A stretch of DNA of 64,000 nt from Gulosibacter molinativorax. GTDB taxonomy: Bacteria; Actinomycetota; Actinomycetes; Actinomycetales; Microbacteriaceae. Location of the stretch: positions 248,001 to 312,000 of the forward strand of contig NZ_CP028426.1 in the NCBI RefSeq assembly GCF_003010915.2. Reading direction: 5' to 3'. The notes below the pieces were generated by a model. The model did no database searches, was not told the origin of the DNA, and saw nothing but the letters and a program-made list of their open reading frames with translations. Both the position numbers and the translations under genes were made by a program. How positions within the stretch are numbered: the first letter of the stretch is position 1; every line of letters begins with the position of its first letter. Below, piece by piece: positions 43,674 through 52,346 of this stretch.

Positions 43674-45185
43674 TTAGGCCTGAGTTTTCTTTGCTGCTGC
43701 CACAGCGGCCTTTTCCGCTTCCTTCGCCGCCGCGCGCTGCTCATCCACGAACTTCTGGTGCTCTTCGCCAGGGACCCAGCCCTTGTCGACGACGCGCACC
43801 TGCCAGAGGATCGCGAGCACGAGCAGCACCACGCCGATCGCGATCGCGAGGACCGCGCCGACCGCCGTGGAATCGACCTGCACCGAGAGACCGATGAGCG
43901 AACCGAACCAGCCGAAGTCGGCGTCGCCGAAGGTGGAGCCGGACAGACCCACGCTCGCCATGACCTGGTAGAGGATCGCCGGGAGGATCGTGATCAGCAG
44001 GCCGTTCACGAAGCCGCCGAGCATCGCACCACGTCGACCGCCGGTCGCGTTGCCGTAGACGCCGGCGCCACCACCGGTGAAGAAGTGGGGCACCATGCCG
44101 GGCAGGATGAGCGCCAGGCCGAAAGCCGGGCCGAGCCAGAGCGCGAGCACGAGCAGCATGACGAGTCCGCCGACGAACGAGGAGATAAATCCGATCAGCA
44201 CCGCGTTCTGGCCGTAGGGGAACACGATCGGCACGTCGAGGGCAGCCTTCGCGCCCGGGACGACCTTCTTCGCGATGCCCTGGAAGGCGGGGATCAGCTC
44301 ACCAAGGAACGTGCGCACACCGTAGAGGATGATCGAGACACCGACACCAAACATGAGGCCCTGCATGAGCGCGTTCATGATGAAGGCGCCGCCGTCCTCT
44401 GAACCCGGCATGTACTGGTATGCGTCCGGTCCGAGTGCGATGAGGCCCCAGATCGCGAACACGAGGTAGATCAGCACCATCGAGAGCGCGGTGGCGACCA
44501 TCGAATCGCGCAGGAACGAAAGCCCCTTCGGGAACTTGATGTCCTCAGTCGACTTCGAGTGCTTACCCACGGCCTGACCAACCGCACCCGCGGCGATGTA
44601 GCCGACGGTGCCGAAGTGGCCGATCGCGACCGTGTCATTCCCAGTGACGCGTTTCGTCCACGGGTGCGCGAAGGCCGGCATGACGACCATCATCACGGCG
44701 AGGAGGAATGCGCCAACCAGCACCGTGAGCCAGAGGTTCTGATCGCCGAAGCCGATCGAAAGGAGCACCGCGAGCATCATGGCCATGAAGACCATGTGGT
44801 GGCCCGTGAGGAACACGTAGCTCAAAGGCGTAAATCGCGCGATCACGAGCATGAGTACGAAGCCGATCGCGAGGATGTAGGCGCTCGCCGCACCGAACTG
44901 GTCGGCCGCCATGGCGGTAATGACCTCGTTCGTGGGCACAACGCCTTCCGCGCCGGTCACGGCGAGGACGAGGCCACCGAGCGGATCCAGGGCTGCAACC
45001 ACGACGCCCGCACCGGCATTCAGAATCAGGAAGCCAAGTGTGGCCTTGAGAGCGCCGCCAATCACCTGGCCCGCGCTCTTCTTCAGCGCGATCAGACCGA
45101 TGGCGACGATGATGCCGACGAGGTACGCCGGCACGTTGAGAATTTGTTTACCGATGAAATCCAGGACTACGACTAGCCAGTCCAT
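43674..45185 (-). CDS. PTS ascorbate transporter subunit IIC (UlaA/SgaT)
   Basis: 503 residues from the ATG at 45185, chosen because AAGG lies eight bases upstream; a GTG at 45194 adds three residues. About eleven hydrophobic segments and the UlaA signatures LNVPAYLVGIIVAIGLI, FPKGLSFLRDSMVATAL and PGMVPHFFTGGGAGVYGN are present. UlaA carries phosphorylated L-ascorbate or related sugar acids through the membrane. The last gene of the IIA-IIB-IIC operon; the cytoplasmic enzymes of ascorbate catabolism (UlaD-F, UlaG) are not nearby, so the substrate could be different. Confidence 0.92.
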   Translation of the reverse strand: MDWLVVVLDFIGKQILNVPAYLVGIIVAIGLIALKKSAGQVIGGALKATLGFLILNAGAGVVVAALDPLGGLVLAVTGAEGVVPTNEVITAMAADQFGAASAYILAIGFVLMLVIARFTPLSYVFLTGHHMVFMAMMLAVLLSIGFGDQNLWLTVLVGAFLLAVMMVVMPAFAHPWTKRVTGNDTVAIGHFGTVGYIAAGAVGQAVGKHSKSTEDIKFPKGLSFLRDSMVATALSMVLIYLVFAIWGLIALGPDAYQYMPGSEDGGAFIMNALMQGLMFGVGVSIILYGVRTFLGELIPAFQGIAKKVVPGAKAALDVPIVFPYGQNAVLIGFISSFVGGLVMLLVLALWLGPAFGLALILPGMVPHFFTGGGAGVYGNATGGRRGAMLGGFVNGLLITILPAILYQVMASVGLSGSTFGDADFGWFGSLIGLSVQVDSTAVGAVLAIAIGVVLLVLAILWQVRVVDKGWVPGEEHQKFVDEQRAAAKEAEKAAVAAAKKTQA

Positions 45186-45236
45186 CCCGATCACCTTACT
45201 TTCCGGCGCGGGCGCCCCGCGCCGCTAGACGCGGAG

Positions 45237-45512
45237 TTAGAGTTCGAGCCCCTGCTGGAGCTTTTCTTGCACCTCTGCCTGGTCGACGAAGTTATCGACG
45301 ACGATGACGGGGGTGTCGATGTCGCCGAGCTGTTCAACCAGCTCTGCGCTCGTCATCACGAGGTCGGCGCTCGCCGCAGCCCCTCGTGCCGACGAGATGT
45401 CGGCGGCCTCGACGTCACCCTCGAGTCCGAGGTTGTCGAGCGCCTGGTCGATGTTCATTTTGAGGAGTACCGAGGTGCCGATACCCATGCCGCAGACCGC
45501 GATGATCTTCAT
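45237..45512 (-). CDS. PTS ascorbate-type subunit IIB
   Basis: 91 residues from the ATG at 45512, which has AGGAG upstream. The phosphorylated cysteine is Cys7 in AVCGMGIGTS, and the following LL and VEAADISSARGAAASADLVMTS elements fit the SgaB/UlaB family. It receives phosphate from the IIA histidine and passes it to the incoming sugar. A long upstream open extension overlaps IIA and is not coding. Confidence 0.93.
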   Translation of the reverse strand: MKIIAVCGMGIGTSVLLKMNIDQALDNLGLEGDVEAADISSARGAAASADLVMTSAELVEQLGDIDTPVIVVDNFVDQAEVQEKLQQGLEL

Positions 45513-45534
45513 TAGTTCTCCTTTTGCTGTCCCG

Positions 45535-45978
45535 TTAGTCACCGAGCAGGGCTGCGCGGATTTCTTCCGGGTCGGTGGATGCGCGTAGTTGCGCAAGGAC
45601 TTCGGCGTTCGCGAGGACGCCGGCAAGCTTTGACATCACCTGGATGTGCGAGTCGTGGTCGAGGGCCGCAAGGCCGACGACGAGATCGACCGGGTCGTTC
45701 GCCTGACTGCCGAACTCGACCGGCTCGGCCAGCGTGACCCAGCTCAGGCCAGTGCGCTTCACGGCCTCGGAAGGGCGGGAGTGCGCGAGCGCGAAACCGG
45801 GAGCGATCACCATGTAGGGGCCGAGCTCCTCGACGGTTTTCACCATCGCTTCGGTGTATTCGTCGGTCGTGGCGCCGCTCGCGACGAGCAGGTCACCGCT
45901 GATCGTTATTGCTTCGCGCCAGTCGGCGGCCTCCGCCTTGAATCGAATTGCGGATACGGGAAGAACATCGTTGGACAT
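45535..45978 (-). CDS. PTS ascorbate-type subunit IIA
   Basis: 147 residues from the ATG at 45978. The active-site histidine is H66 in APGFALAHSRP, the mannitol-fructose (PTS_EIIA type 2) signature used by UlaC/SgaA. It accepts phosphate from HPr and passes it to IIB. It is the first gene of the three-gene operon, with 22 bp to IIB, and starts 112 bp from the divergent lepA, leaving a short region for a promoter. No PTS regulator is adjacent. Confidence 0.92.
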   Translation of the reverse strand: MSNDVLPVSAIRFKAEAADWREAITISGDLLVASGATTDEYTEAMVKTVEELGPYMVIAPGFALAHSRPSEAVKRTGLSWVTLAEPVEFGSQANDPVDLVVGLAALDHDSHIQVMSKLAGVLANAEVLAQLRASTDPEEIRAALLGD

Positions 45979-46090
45979 GACGGTCCTATTCGCCGTTGAT
46001 CGGGGGTAATTAACACCAAGTGTACGCCGTTCATACAGTTTCAACCCGGCTTATGGCGCGATGATTTCGCGCGCGTCAGTTCGTGGGACA

Positions 46091-47944
46091 ATGGCAGGCA
46101 CCATGCCGAACACGCCGAAAATCTTGCAGCCGCTCGAAACACCCGCCGAGCGCATCCGTAACTTCTGCATCATCGCCCACATCGACCACGGGAAGTCGAC
46201 GCTGGCCGACCGGATGCTGCAGTTAACGGGTTCCGTCGAGGACCGCGTGATGCGCGCCCAGTACCTCGACAAGATGGACCTCGAGCGCGAGCGTGGCATC
46301 ACGATCAAGTCGCAGGCCGTGCGCATGCCGTGGCACATCGACGGCGAGGACTACATCCTCAACATGATCGACACTCCGGGCCACGTCGACTTCTCATACG
46401 AAGTTTCGCGCTCGCTCGCAGCGTGCGAGGGCGCGATTTTGCTCGTGGATGCGGCGCAGGGCATCGAGGCCCAGACGCTCGCGAACCTCTACCTCGCGCT
46501 CGAGAACGACCTCGAGGTCATCCCGGTGCTGAACAAGATCGACCTGCCCTCGGCCGACCCCGAGCGTTACGCGGCCGAGATCGCGAACCTGATCGGTGGC
46601 GAGCCCGAAGACGTGCTTCGTGTGTCGGGCAAGACCGGCGACGGCGTCAAGGAGCTTCTCGACGTGATCGTCGACCGCCTGCCCGCGCCGAAGGGTGACT
46701 TGGATGCAGCCCCTCGCGCGATGATCTTCGACTCGGTCTACGACACCTACCGCGGCGTCGTGACATACGTGCGCATGGTCGACGGCAAGCTGCGCAATGG
46801 CGAGAAGATCCAGATGATCTCGACCGGCGCATCCCACGACCTGCTCGAGATGGGTGTCTCGGCTCCCGAGCCGCGCACGGCGAAGGGGCTCGCGGTGGGC
46901 GAGGTGGGCTACCTCATTACCGGTGTGAAGGATGTGCGCCAGTCGCGTGTGGGTGACACGGTCACCTCCGCGAAGAACCCGGCGACGGATGCGCTCGAGG
47001 GCTTCGTTGAGCCGAAACCAATGGTGTACTCGGGTCTCTACCCCATTGACGCGGGCGACTACCCCGAGCTTCGCGAGGCGCTCGACAAGCTCAAGCTCGA
47101 GGATGCGGCGCTCCACTACGAGCCCGAGACCTCCGTCGCGCTTGGGTTCGGTTTCCGCGTCGGCTTCCTTGGCCTGCTTCACCTCGAGATCATCACCGAG
47201 CGACTCTCGCGCGAGTTCGACCTCGACATCATCACGACCGCGCCCTCGGTGACCTACGACGTCGTGACCGAGGACGGCAACGTGCACCACGTCACGAACC
47301 CGTCCGAGTTCCCCGAGGGCAAGATCGAGGAGGTTCGCGAGCCAATCGTGCGCGCATCCATCCTCGTGCCGAAGGAGTACATCGGCAAGGTCATGGAGCT
47401 GTGCGAGTCCCGACGTGGCAGCCTCATCTCGATGGACTACCTCTCGGAGGAGCGCGTCGAGCTGCGCTACACACTGCCGCTCGGCGAGATCGTCTTCGAC
47501 TTCTTCGATCAGCTCAAGTCGCGCACGCAGGGTTACGCCTCGCTCGACTACGAGCCGATCGGTGACCAGGCGGCCGACCTCGTGAAGGTCGACATCCTGC
47601 TGCAGGGCGAGAAGGTGGATGCATTCAGCGCGATCGTGCACCGCGACAACGCGTACTCGTACGGCACGATGATGGCCGAGCGGCTGCGGAAGCTGATTCC
47701 GCGGCAGCAGTTCGAGGTGCCCATCCAAGCCGCGATCGGCGCGCGCATCATCGCGCGCGAGAACATTCGGGCGATCCGTAAGGATGTGCTGGCCAAGTGC
47801 TACGGCGGTGACATTTCCCGTAAGCGCAAGCTGCTCGAGAAGCAGAAGGAAGGCAAGAAGCGCATGAAGATGGTCGGCCGCGTCGAGGTGCCGCAGGAGG
47901 CGTTCATCGCGGCCCTGTCTGGCGACGTCGAGACGAAGAAGTAG
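46091..47944 (+). CDS. lepA: Elongation factor 4 (LepA)
   Basis: About 617 residues from the ATG at 46091; an alternative ATG at 46103 begins [10 protein letters not shown]. The GTPase domain contains [19 protein letters not shown] (G1), the switch [12 protein letters not shown] and [13 protein letters not shown], followed by the EF-G-like II, III and V domains and the unique C-terminal domain ([24 protein letters not shown], then [18 protein letters not shown]). LepA back-translocates ribosomes and helps under ionic stress. It diverges from the PTS operon. Confidence 0.97.
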   Translation: MAGTMPNTPKILQPLETPAERIRNFCIIAHIDHGKSTLADRMLQLTGSVEDRVMRAQYLDKMDLERERGITIKSQAVRMPWHIDGEDYILNMIDTPGHVDFSYEVSRSLAACEGAILLVDAAQGIEAQTLANLYLALENDLEVIPVLNKIDLPSADPERYAAEIANLIGGEPEDVLRVSGKTGDGVKELLDVIVDRLPAPKGDLDAAPRAMIFDSVYDTYRGVVTYVRMVDGKLRNGEKIQMISTGASHDLLEMGVSAPEPRTAKGLAVGEVGYLITGVKDVRQSRVGDTVTSAKNPATDALEGFVEPKPMVYSGLYPIDAGDYPELREALDKLKLEDAALHYEPETSVALGFGFRVGFLGLLHLEIITERLSREFDLDIITTAPSVTYDVVTEDGNVHHVTNPSEFPEGKIEEVREPIVRASILVPKEYIGKVMELCESRRGSLISMDYLSEERVELRYTLPLGEIVFDFFDQLKSRTQGYASLDYEPIGDQAADLVKVDILLQGEKVDAFSAIVHRDNAYSYGTMMAERLRKLIPRQQFEVPIQAAIGARIIARENIRAIRKDVLAKCYGGDISRKRKLLEKQKEGKKRMKMVGRVEVPQEAFIAALSGDVETKK

Positions 47945-47985
47945 GTCCCGTTCGTGCCGGTCGGTGAGTAGCCGCGCAGCGGCCC

Positions 47986-48062
47986 TTTCGATACGGGGCT
48001 TCGCCGCTACTCAAGGTCCTTTGGACTTTCGATACGCGGCTTTGCCGCTACTCAAGGTCCTT
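47986..48062. repeat. Two copies of a 36-bp palindromic repeat between lepA and the M56 gene
   Basis: Copies at 47986-48021 and 48027-48062 begin TTTCGATACG and end GCTACTCAAGGTCCTT, with two differences and a 41-bp period. Each can fold through GCGGC-GCCGC pairing. A similar sequence in inverse orientation occurs at 57624-57653, so this is a dispersed repeat placed between convergent genes. Confidence 0.8.
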
Positions 48063-48065
48063 GCG

Positions 48066-49073
48066 CTAGAAGATGGCGAGGGGCGGCAGCACGAGCAGCA
48101 GGCCCGAACCCGCAATCGCGCTCACGCGAGCCGGGATGCTGAGGGGCCGCGGCGCATCCAGCAAACGCCGCACGCGAGCCTCGACCGGGTTGGTCTTTGG
48201 GACAGCCGAGCCCCACAGAAAATCGAACGTGCGACGGAACCAACCGGCACGAGGGGCCGGCACAGAGGCCGACATGACAGCCCCGACCGGCGCGCCCGGC
48301 GCATCCTGCTGCCCGAGCGCGGTGACGCGAATGGCGGCGACGAGGTCGTCGCGCGACACGCTGCGCAGCGCGAGATCGTCGGCGAGCATCTCGATGAGCA
48401 CCGCGACGGAGGCTTGCGCGCGGCTCGCGATGGGGAACCACGGCAGGGCGCTCGCCCAGGCCTCGAACACCGTCAGCACCACGGTGTGCTTCTGCGTGAG
48501 GTGCGCCTCTTCGTGCGCGATGACGGCACCCAGCTGCCCGGGAGAAAGGCGACGCACGAGGCCCTCGGAGACGATCGTCATGTCCGACATGAGGCCGGGG
48601 AGGCAGTAGGCGAAGGGCGCGTCCACGGCGATCTGGTGCGTGTGGCGCCTGCCAGGCACGGGCGTGCTCAACAGCTCAATGAGCTGGCGGTGCCGGTGAT
48701 GCTGCCGCACGGTGCGCGTCGTCGTGACGGCGAGGTTCAGGATGAGGTGGGCGAAGAGCATCGCGGCGAAGCACAGCGCGAGCGCGTCGAGGATGCCGAA
48801 GCCTGCGGGAAAATCGCCGACCCATAGGCGCCCGTCGAACGTCCTCGCGAGGAAGTTTGCCGCCGCGCCCGAGAGCGAATCGCCGAAGCTGCGCAGGCCG
48901 AACAACAGCAGCGAGCTGATCATCGAGAATCCACCGGCGAGCGCGATGGCCTGCCAGAGCACGAGCGTGAAGACGGGGGAGCGGCGCGTCCACTTCGCGC
49001 CTGCCAGCGAGATCGGTACCGGCCACGCGAGCGCGACCGCGAGTGAGGCGAGTCCGAACGAGAGCGCGAGCAA
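48066..49073 (-). CDS. M56 family (BlaR1/MecR1-like) metallopeptidase
   Basis: 335 residues with membrane segments near residues 5-30, 38-62, 95-120 and at the C-terminus, around a cytosolic zinc metalloprotease loop. The zinc motif HEEAH is at 187-191 and the third ligand is in the following MLADDLALR helix. No penicillin-binding sensor domain is attached, so this is a short BlaR1-like form. In the mecR/blaR systems the protease cleaves the repressor. A TTG start at 49073, six bases after the repressor stop, links the two in an operon. Confidence 0.87.
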   Translation of the reverse strand: MLALSFGLASLAVALAWPVPISLAGAKWTRRSPVFTLVLWQAIALAGGFSMISSLLLFGLRSFGDSLSGAAANFLARTFDGRLWVGDFPAGFGILDALALCFAAMLFAHLILNLAVTTTRTVRQHHRHRQLIELLSTPVPGRRHTHQIAVDAPFAYCLPGLMSDMTIVSEGLVRRLSPGQLGAVIAHEEAHLTQKHTVVLTVFEAWASALPWFPIASRAQASVAVLIEMLADDLALRSVSRDDLVAAIRVTALGQQDAPGAPVGAVMSASVPAPRAGWFRRTFDFLWGSAVPKTNPVEARVRRLLDAPRPLSIPARVSAIAGSGLLLVLPPLAIF

Positions 49074-49079
49074 GCGGCG

Positions 49080-49526
49080 CTACTTCGAGAGCAGCTGTCG
49101 GAGGGTTTCAGCCTCACTGGGGTCGACGCGGCCGATAAATCGCGCGAGCACGGCATCCCGCTGGCCGCTGGCGGAGAGCGCCTCGTGCATGAGGTCGGCG
49201 ACGTAGTCGGCCTGCGAACGCACGGGCTGGTAGCGGTGGGGGCGGGTGTCGCGTTCGCGCTTCACGAGCTGCTTCTTCTCGAGGCGGCTCAGTACGGTCA
49301 GGACGGTGGTGATTGCGGGATACGGCTTGCCGTTGGCGCCGGGCTCGCCGGTGTCGAGCCCGGCGCGCAGTTCGATCGCCGTTTGCGGGCCGTCCGCCGC
49401 CCAGAGCAGCTCCATCAGCCGCTTCTCCAACTCGCCCAAGTGTGCCTCCCGTGTTCCTCGGCGCCTTGCTTGTGGCGCGCCGAGGTAATTCATCCCAACA
49501 GCCCCGCTATCGGGCCGCAGCTGCAT
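49080..49526 (-). CDS. BlaI/MecI/CopY family transcriptional repressor
   Basis: 148 residues from the ATG at 49526 (a later start at 49493 begins MNYLGAP). A winged-helix domain (LGELEKRLMELLWAADGPQTA, then TVLTVLSRLEKKQLVKRERD) and the C-terminal dimerisation part ending RQLLSK are present. BlaI-like proteins repress a divergent operon until cleaved by the M56 protease. The gene starts 137 bp from cydA, and a matching operator lies between them. In M. tuberculosis the BlaI homologue also controls genes other than beta-lactamase. Confidence 0.92.
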   Translation of the reverse strand: MQLRPDSGAVGMNYLGAPQARRRGTREAHLGELEKRLMELLWAADGPQTAIELRAGLDTGEPGANGKPYPAITTVLTVLSRLEKKQLVKRERDTRPHRYQPVRSQADYVADLMHEALSASGQRDAVLARFIGRVDPSEAETLRQLLSK

Positions 49527-49533
49527 ATCTCAA

Positions 49534-49601
49534 TTCTACGTGTTGTAGAAAAAAGGTGCCAGATGCGGTAGAAAAGAATCTGTCTTCGACAAAGCGTAGA
49601 A
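49534..49601. promoter_or_regulatory. BlaI-type operator with additional half-sites
   Basis: TTCTAC-GTGTT-GTAGAA at 49534-49550 is a perfect inverted repeat with 6-base arms and a 5-base centre, eight bases upstream of the blaI ATG. Further GTAGAA half-sites are at 49568-49573 and 49596-49601. All lie between the repressor gene and cydA (start 49663). Confidence 0.7.
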
Positions 49602-49662
49602 CAAATCCCGTTCGTGGCCAAGGGCTTCGGGCGGGTTCCGACGCATTCTTGAGAGGAAGCCC

Positions 49663-51288
49663 GTGGAGCTCGATCCCGTTCTCATTGCCCGGTGGCAATT
49701 CGGCATTACTACCGTCTACCACTACTGGATGGTGCCGCTGACGCTCGGGCTGGGCCCGATTCTCGTGTTCATGCAGTGGCGTTGGCTGCGTACCGGGAAC
49801 GAGTTGTTCCTGCGCATGACGAAGTTCTGGGGCAAGATCTACGTCATCAACTTCATCATGGGCGTGGCGACCGGGCTCGTCCAGGAGTTCCAGTTCGGGC
49901 TCGCGTGGAGCGAATACTCCCGCTTCGTCGGCGACGTGTTCGGCGCGCCGCTCGCGATGGAGGGACTGCTCGCGTTCTTCTTCGAGTCGATCTACCTCGG
50001 GATGTGGATCTTCGGCTGGAAGCGGCTCAATAAGCACGTCCACCTGTATGCGCTCGCGAGCGCGGTCGTCGCGAGCATGCTCTCCGCCTTCTTCATCATC
50101 GTGGCGAACTCATGGATGCAGCACCCGGTCGGTGTCGAGCTCATTGACGGCCGGGCCGTGATGAATGACGTCTGGGCCGTGCTGACCAACAACACCGCAC
50201 TCGCCGCCTACGCGCACGCGATCTTCGGCGCGCTCTCGGTGGCCGCCGGCGTGATTGTCGGCGTCTCGTTCTACCACCTCTGGCGCCGCCGCCATGACGG
50301 CATCGACACGGTGGATGCGCAGGGTCGCGTTGTCGTCGGCGAGGCACCCGAGATCGCTGGTCGCGACAAGCTAGACCACCGCGTGTGGCTGAAGTCGCTT
50401 CGGATCGCCGGTGTCGTGAGCATCGCGGCGTTCATCGGACTCGTCGGTACGGGTGACGGGCTCGGCAAGCTGATGTACGAGCAGCAGCCGCTCAAGATGG
50501 CGAGTGCGGAGGGTGCCTGCCACACCGGCACGTCGTTCTCGGTGCTCAGCGTCGGCAGCCTCGGCTCGAAGGACTGTGAAGACATCGTCCCGATCCTCGA
50601 AATCCCCGGCGTGCTGTCCTTCCTCGCGAAGGGCGATTTCACGACCGACGTGCCGGGCATCAACGAGCTGCTGCCCGTGTACGAGGAGCTCTACGGCACC
50701 AACCTGCCCGACGACCCGATGTACGGCGACCGCGCGGGCGAGGAAATCGAGTACCTGCCGATCGTCGAGGTGACGTACTGGGGCTTCCGCATCATGATCG
50801 GCTTCGGCGGCGTCGCGACGTTCGCCGCCGTCCTCGCGCTCTGGCTGACGCGCAAGGGCACCGTCCCGAAGTCCAAGCTGCTCATGCAGGCCGCCGTCGC
50901 ATCCATCGCCCTGTCGTTTATTGCGAACTCGAGCGGTTGGGTGTTTACCGAAATGGGGCGCCAGCCGTTCGTGGTCGTGCCGAACCCCGAGGCACTTGAC
51001 GGCGTGTTCATGTTCACGGCGGCCGCAATCTCACCGGGAGTTAGCACGGGCGAGCTGCTGTTCAGCCTGATCTCGTTCACGGTCCTGTACGGCGTGCTGC
51101 TTCTGGTCGAGCTCTTTCTCATGCGCAATTACGTCCGTGGCGGCGTCGCGAGCGCGATGCCGGAGCTCGCGCACCGTGACGACGACACGGATGAGGATGC
51201 ATCCGGCGAGGACTCAACGGACGAGACCGGCAGGACGAAGACGGCCCGCAAGACGAGCGAAGACGACGTCCTCGACTTCGCCTTCTGA
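49663..51288 (+). CDS. cydA: Cytochrome bd ubiquinol oxidase subunit I
   Basis: 541 residues from the GTG at 49663, preceded by GAGAGGAAG. About nine membrane helices are expected. The heme b595/d region near the N-terminus has the ligand histidine H20 (VYHYWMV), and the AMEGLLAFFFES segment supplies the acidic residues of the proton path. The Q-loop region carries TEMGRQPF, where Trp is more usual than Phe. An acidic tail of about 45 residues (DDDTDEDASGEDSTDE) ends the protein. With CydB it reduces oxygen to water at high affinity. Confidence 0.96.
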   Translation: MELDPVLIARWQFGITTVYHYWMVPLTLGLGPILVFMQWRWLRTGNELFLRMTKFWGKIYVINFIMGVATGLVQEFQFGLAWSEYSRFVGDVFGAPLAMEGLLAFFFESIYLGMWIFGWKRLNKHVHLYALASAVVASMLSAFFIIVANSWMQHPVGVELIDGRAVMNDVWAVLTNNTALAAYAHAIFGALSVAAGVIVGVSFYHLWRRRHDGIDTVDAQGRVVVGEAPEIAGRDKLDHRVWLKSLRIAGVVSIAAFIGLVGTGDGLGKLMYEQQPLKMASAEGACHTGTSFSVLSVGSLGSKDCEDIVPILEIPGVLSFLAKGDFTTDVPGINELLPVYEELYGTNLPDDPMYGDRAGEEIEYLPIVEVTYWGFRIMIGFGGVATFAAVLALWLTRKGTVPKSKLLMQAAVASIALSFIANSSGWVFTEMGRQPFVVVPNPEALDGVFMFTAAAISPGVSTGELLFSLISFTVLYGVLLLVELFLMRNYVRGGVASAMPELAHRDDDTDEDASGEDSTDETGRTKTARKTSEDDVLDFAF

Positions 51289-51315
51289 CCCGACTGAGAT
51301 TCGAGGAGACAACTA

Positions 51316-52344
51316 ATGGATCTGCCAACTCTCTGGTTCGTAGTCATTGCCGTGCTTTGGTTCGGGTACCTGATGCTCGAGAGCTTCGACATGGGCGTGC
51401 TCATGCACTTCTTCGGCATCGCGCGCACGCCCACTGAGCGTCGCGTGCTGCTCAACACGATCGGCCCGGTCTGGGACGGGAACGAGGTGTGGCTCATTGT
51501 TGCGGGTGCCGCGACCTTCGCCGCCTTCCCGTACTGGTACGCGTCACTGTTCTCGGGCCTGTACATCCCGCTGGTCTTCGCGCTATTCGCACTCATCGTG
51601 CGCGCCATCGCGATCGAATACCGCAGTAAGCACCACACCGAACGGTGGACGGCGACGTGGGACCGGCTCATGGCCATTGCGTCGCTGCTCGCATCCTTCC
51701 TCGTGGGCGCGCTCCTCGCAGTCACCACGACCGGCCTGCCGCTCAACGAGAACGGCGACCGCGTCGGGGGACCCTGGGCCTGGTTCAGCTGGCCCGCGGT
51801 CATCGGGGGACTCGCACTGGTCGGCTTCAGCCTCATCCACGGCGCCAACTTCCTCGCGCTGCGCACCGAGGGCGAGCTGCGCGAGCGGTCGCGCGCGTTC
51901 GTGCTGCGGTGGACGCCGCTGCTCATCCTGCCGCTACTCGCCTGGGTCATTATCGTGCAGGTGCAGTCCGGCAGCGCGTTCACCTGGACCCTCGTGGTGC
52001 TGGCCGCGATCGCGCTCGTGGCTGCCTACCTGCTGATTCGTGCCAAGCGACAGAAGGCCGGGTTCATCACGATGGGGGTCTTCCTCGCATTCGGTGTGGC
52101 GGCAATCTTCGCGGCGGTGTTCCCGGTTGTGTTGCCGTCGACCATCGACCCGGCATTCAACCTCACGGTGTGGAACGCGGCGAGCGGTGACTACACCCTC
52201 GGGGTGATGACGGTGATCGCGCTCCTGGGCCTGCCCGCCGTGATCATCACGCAGGCCTGGAGCTACCGCACGTTCTCGAAGCGGCTCGCGACGAAGCACA
52301 TCCCCGAGATCCACGAGATCGTGCCGGCGGTTCGCAAGAAGTGA
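51316..52344 (+). CDS. cydB: Cytochrome bd ubiquinol oxidase subunit II
   Basis: 342 residues, eight to nine hydrophobic segments. The N-terminal LWFVVIAVLWFGYLMLESFDMGVL signature and the GPVWDGNEVWLIVAGAATFAAFP segment are typical CydB. It stabilises heme d and the quinol site in CydA. GAGGAG lies upstream of the ATG, 27 bp after cydA. The stop overlaps the next gene's GTG (GTGA). Confidence 0.96.
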   Translation: MDLPTLWFVVIAVLWFGYLMLESFDMGVLMHFFGIARTPTERRVLLNTIGPVWDGNEVWLIVAGAATFAAFPYWYASLFSGLYIPLVFALFALIVRAIAIEYRSKHHTERWTATWDRLMAIASLLASFLVGALLAVTTTGLPLNENGDRVGGPWAWFSWPAVIGGLALVGFSLIHGANFLALRTEGELRERSRAFVLRWTPLLILPLLAWVIIVQVQSGSAFTWTLVVLAAIALVAAYLLIRAKRQKAGFITMGVFLAFGVAAIFAAVFPVVLPSTIDPAFNLTVWNAASGDYTLGVMTVIALLGLPAVIITQAWSYRTFSKRLATKHIPEIHEIVPAVRKK

Positions 52345-52346
52345 GC

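Noticed and set aside
46394-47728. Minus-strand open frame (444 codons) opposite lepA
   Set aside because: Composition is the complement of LepA codons; rich in Arg, His and Val with no recognisable family.
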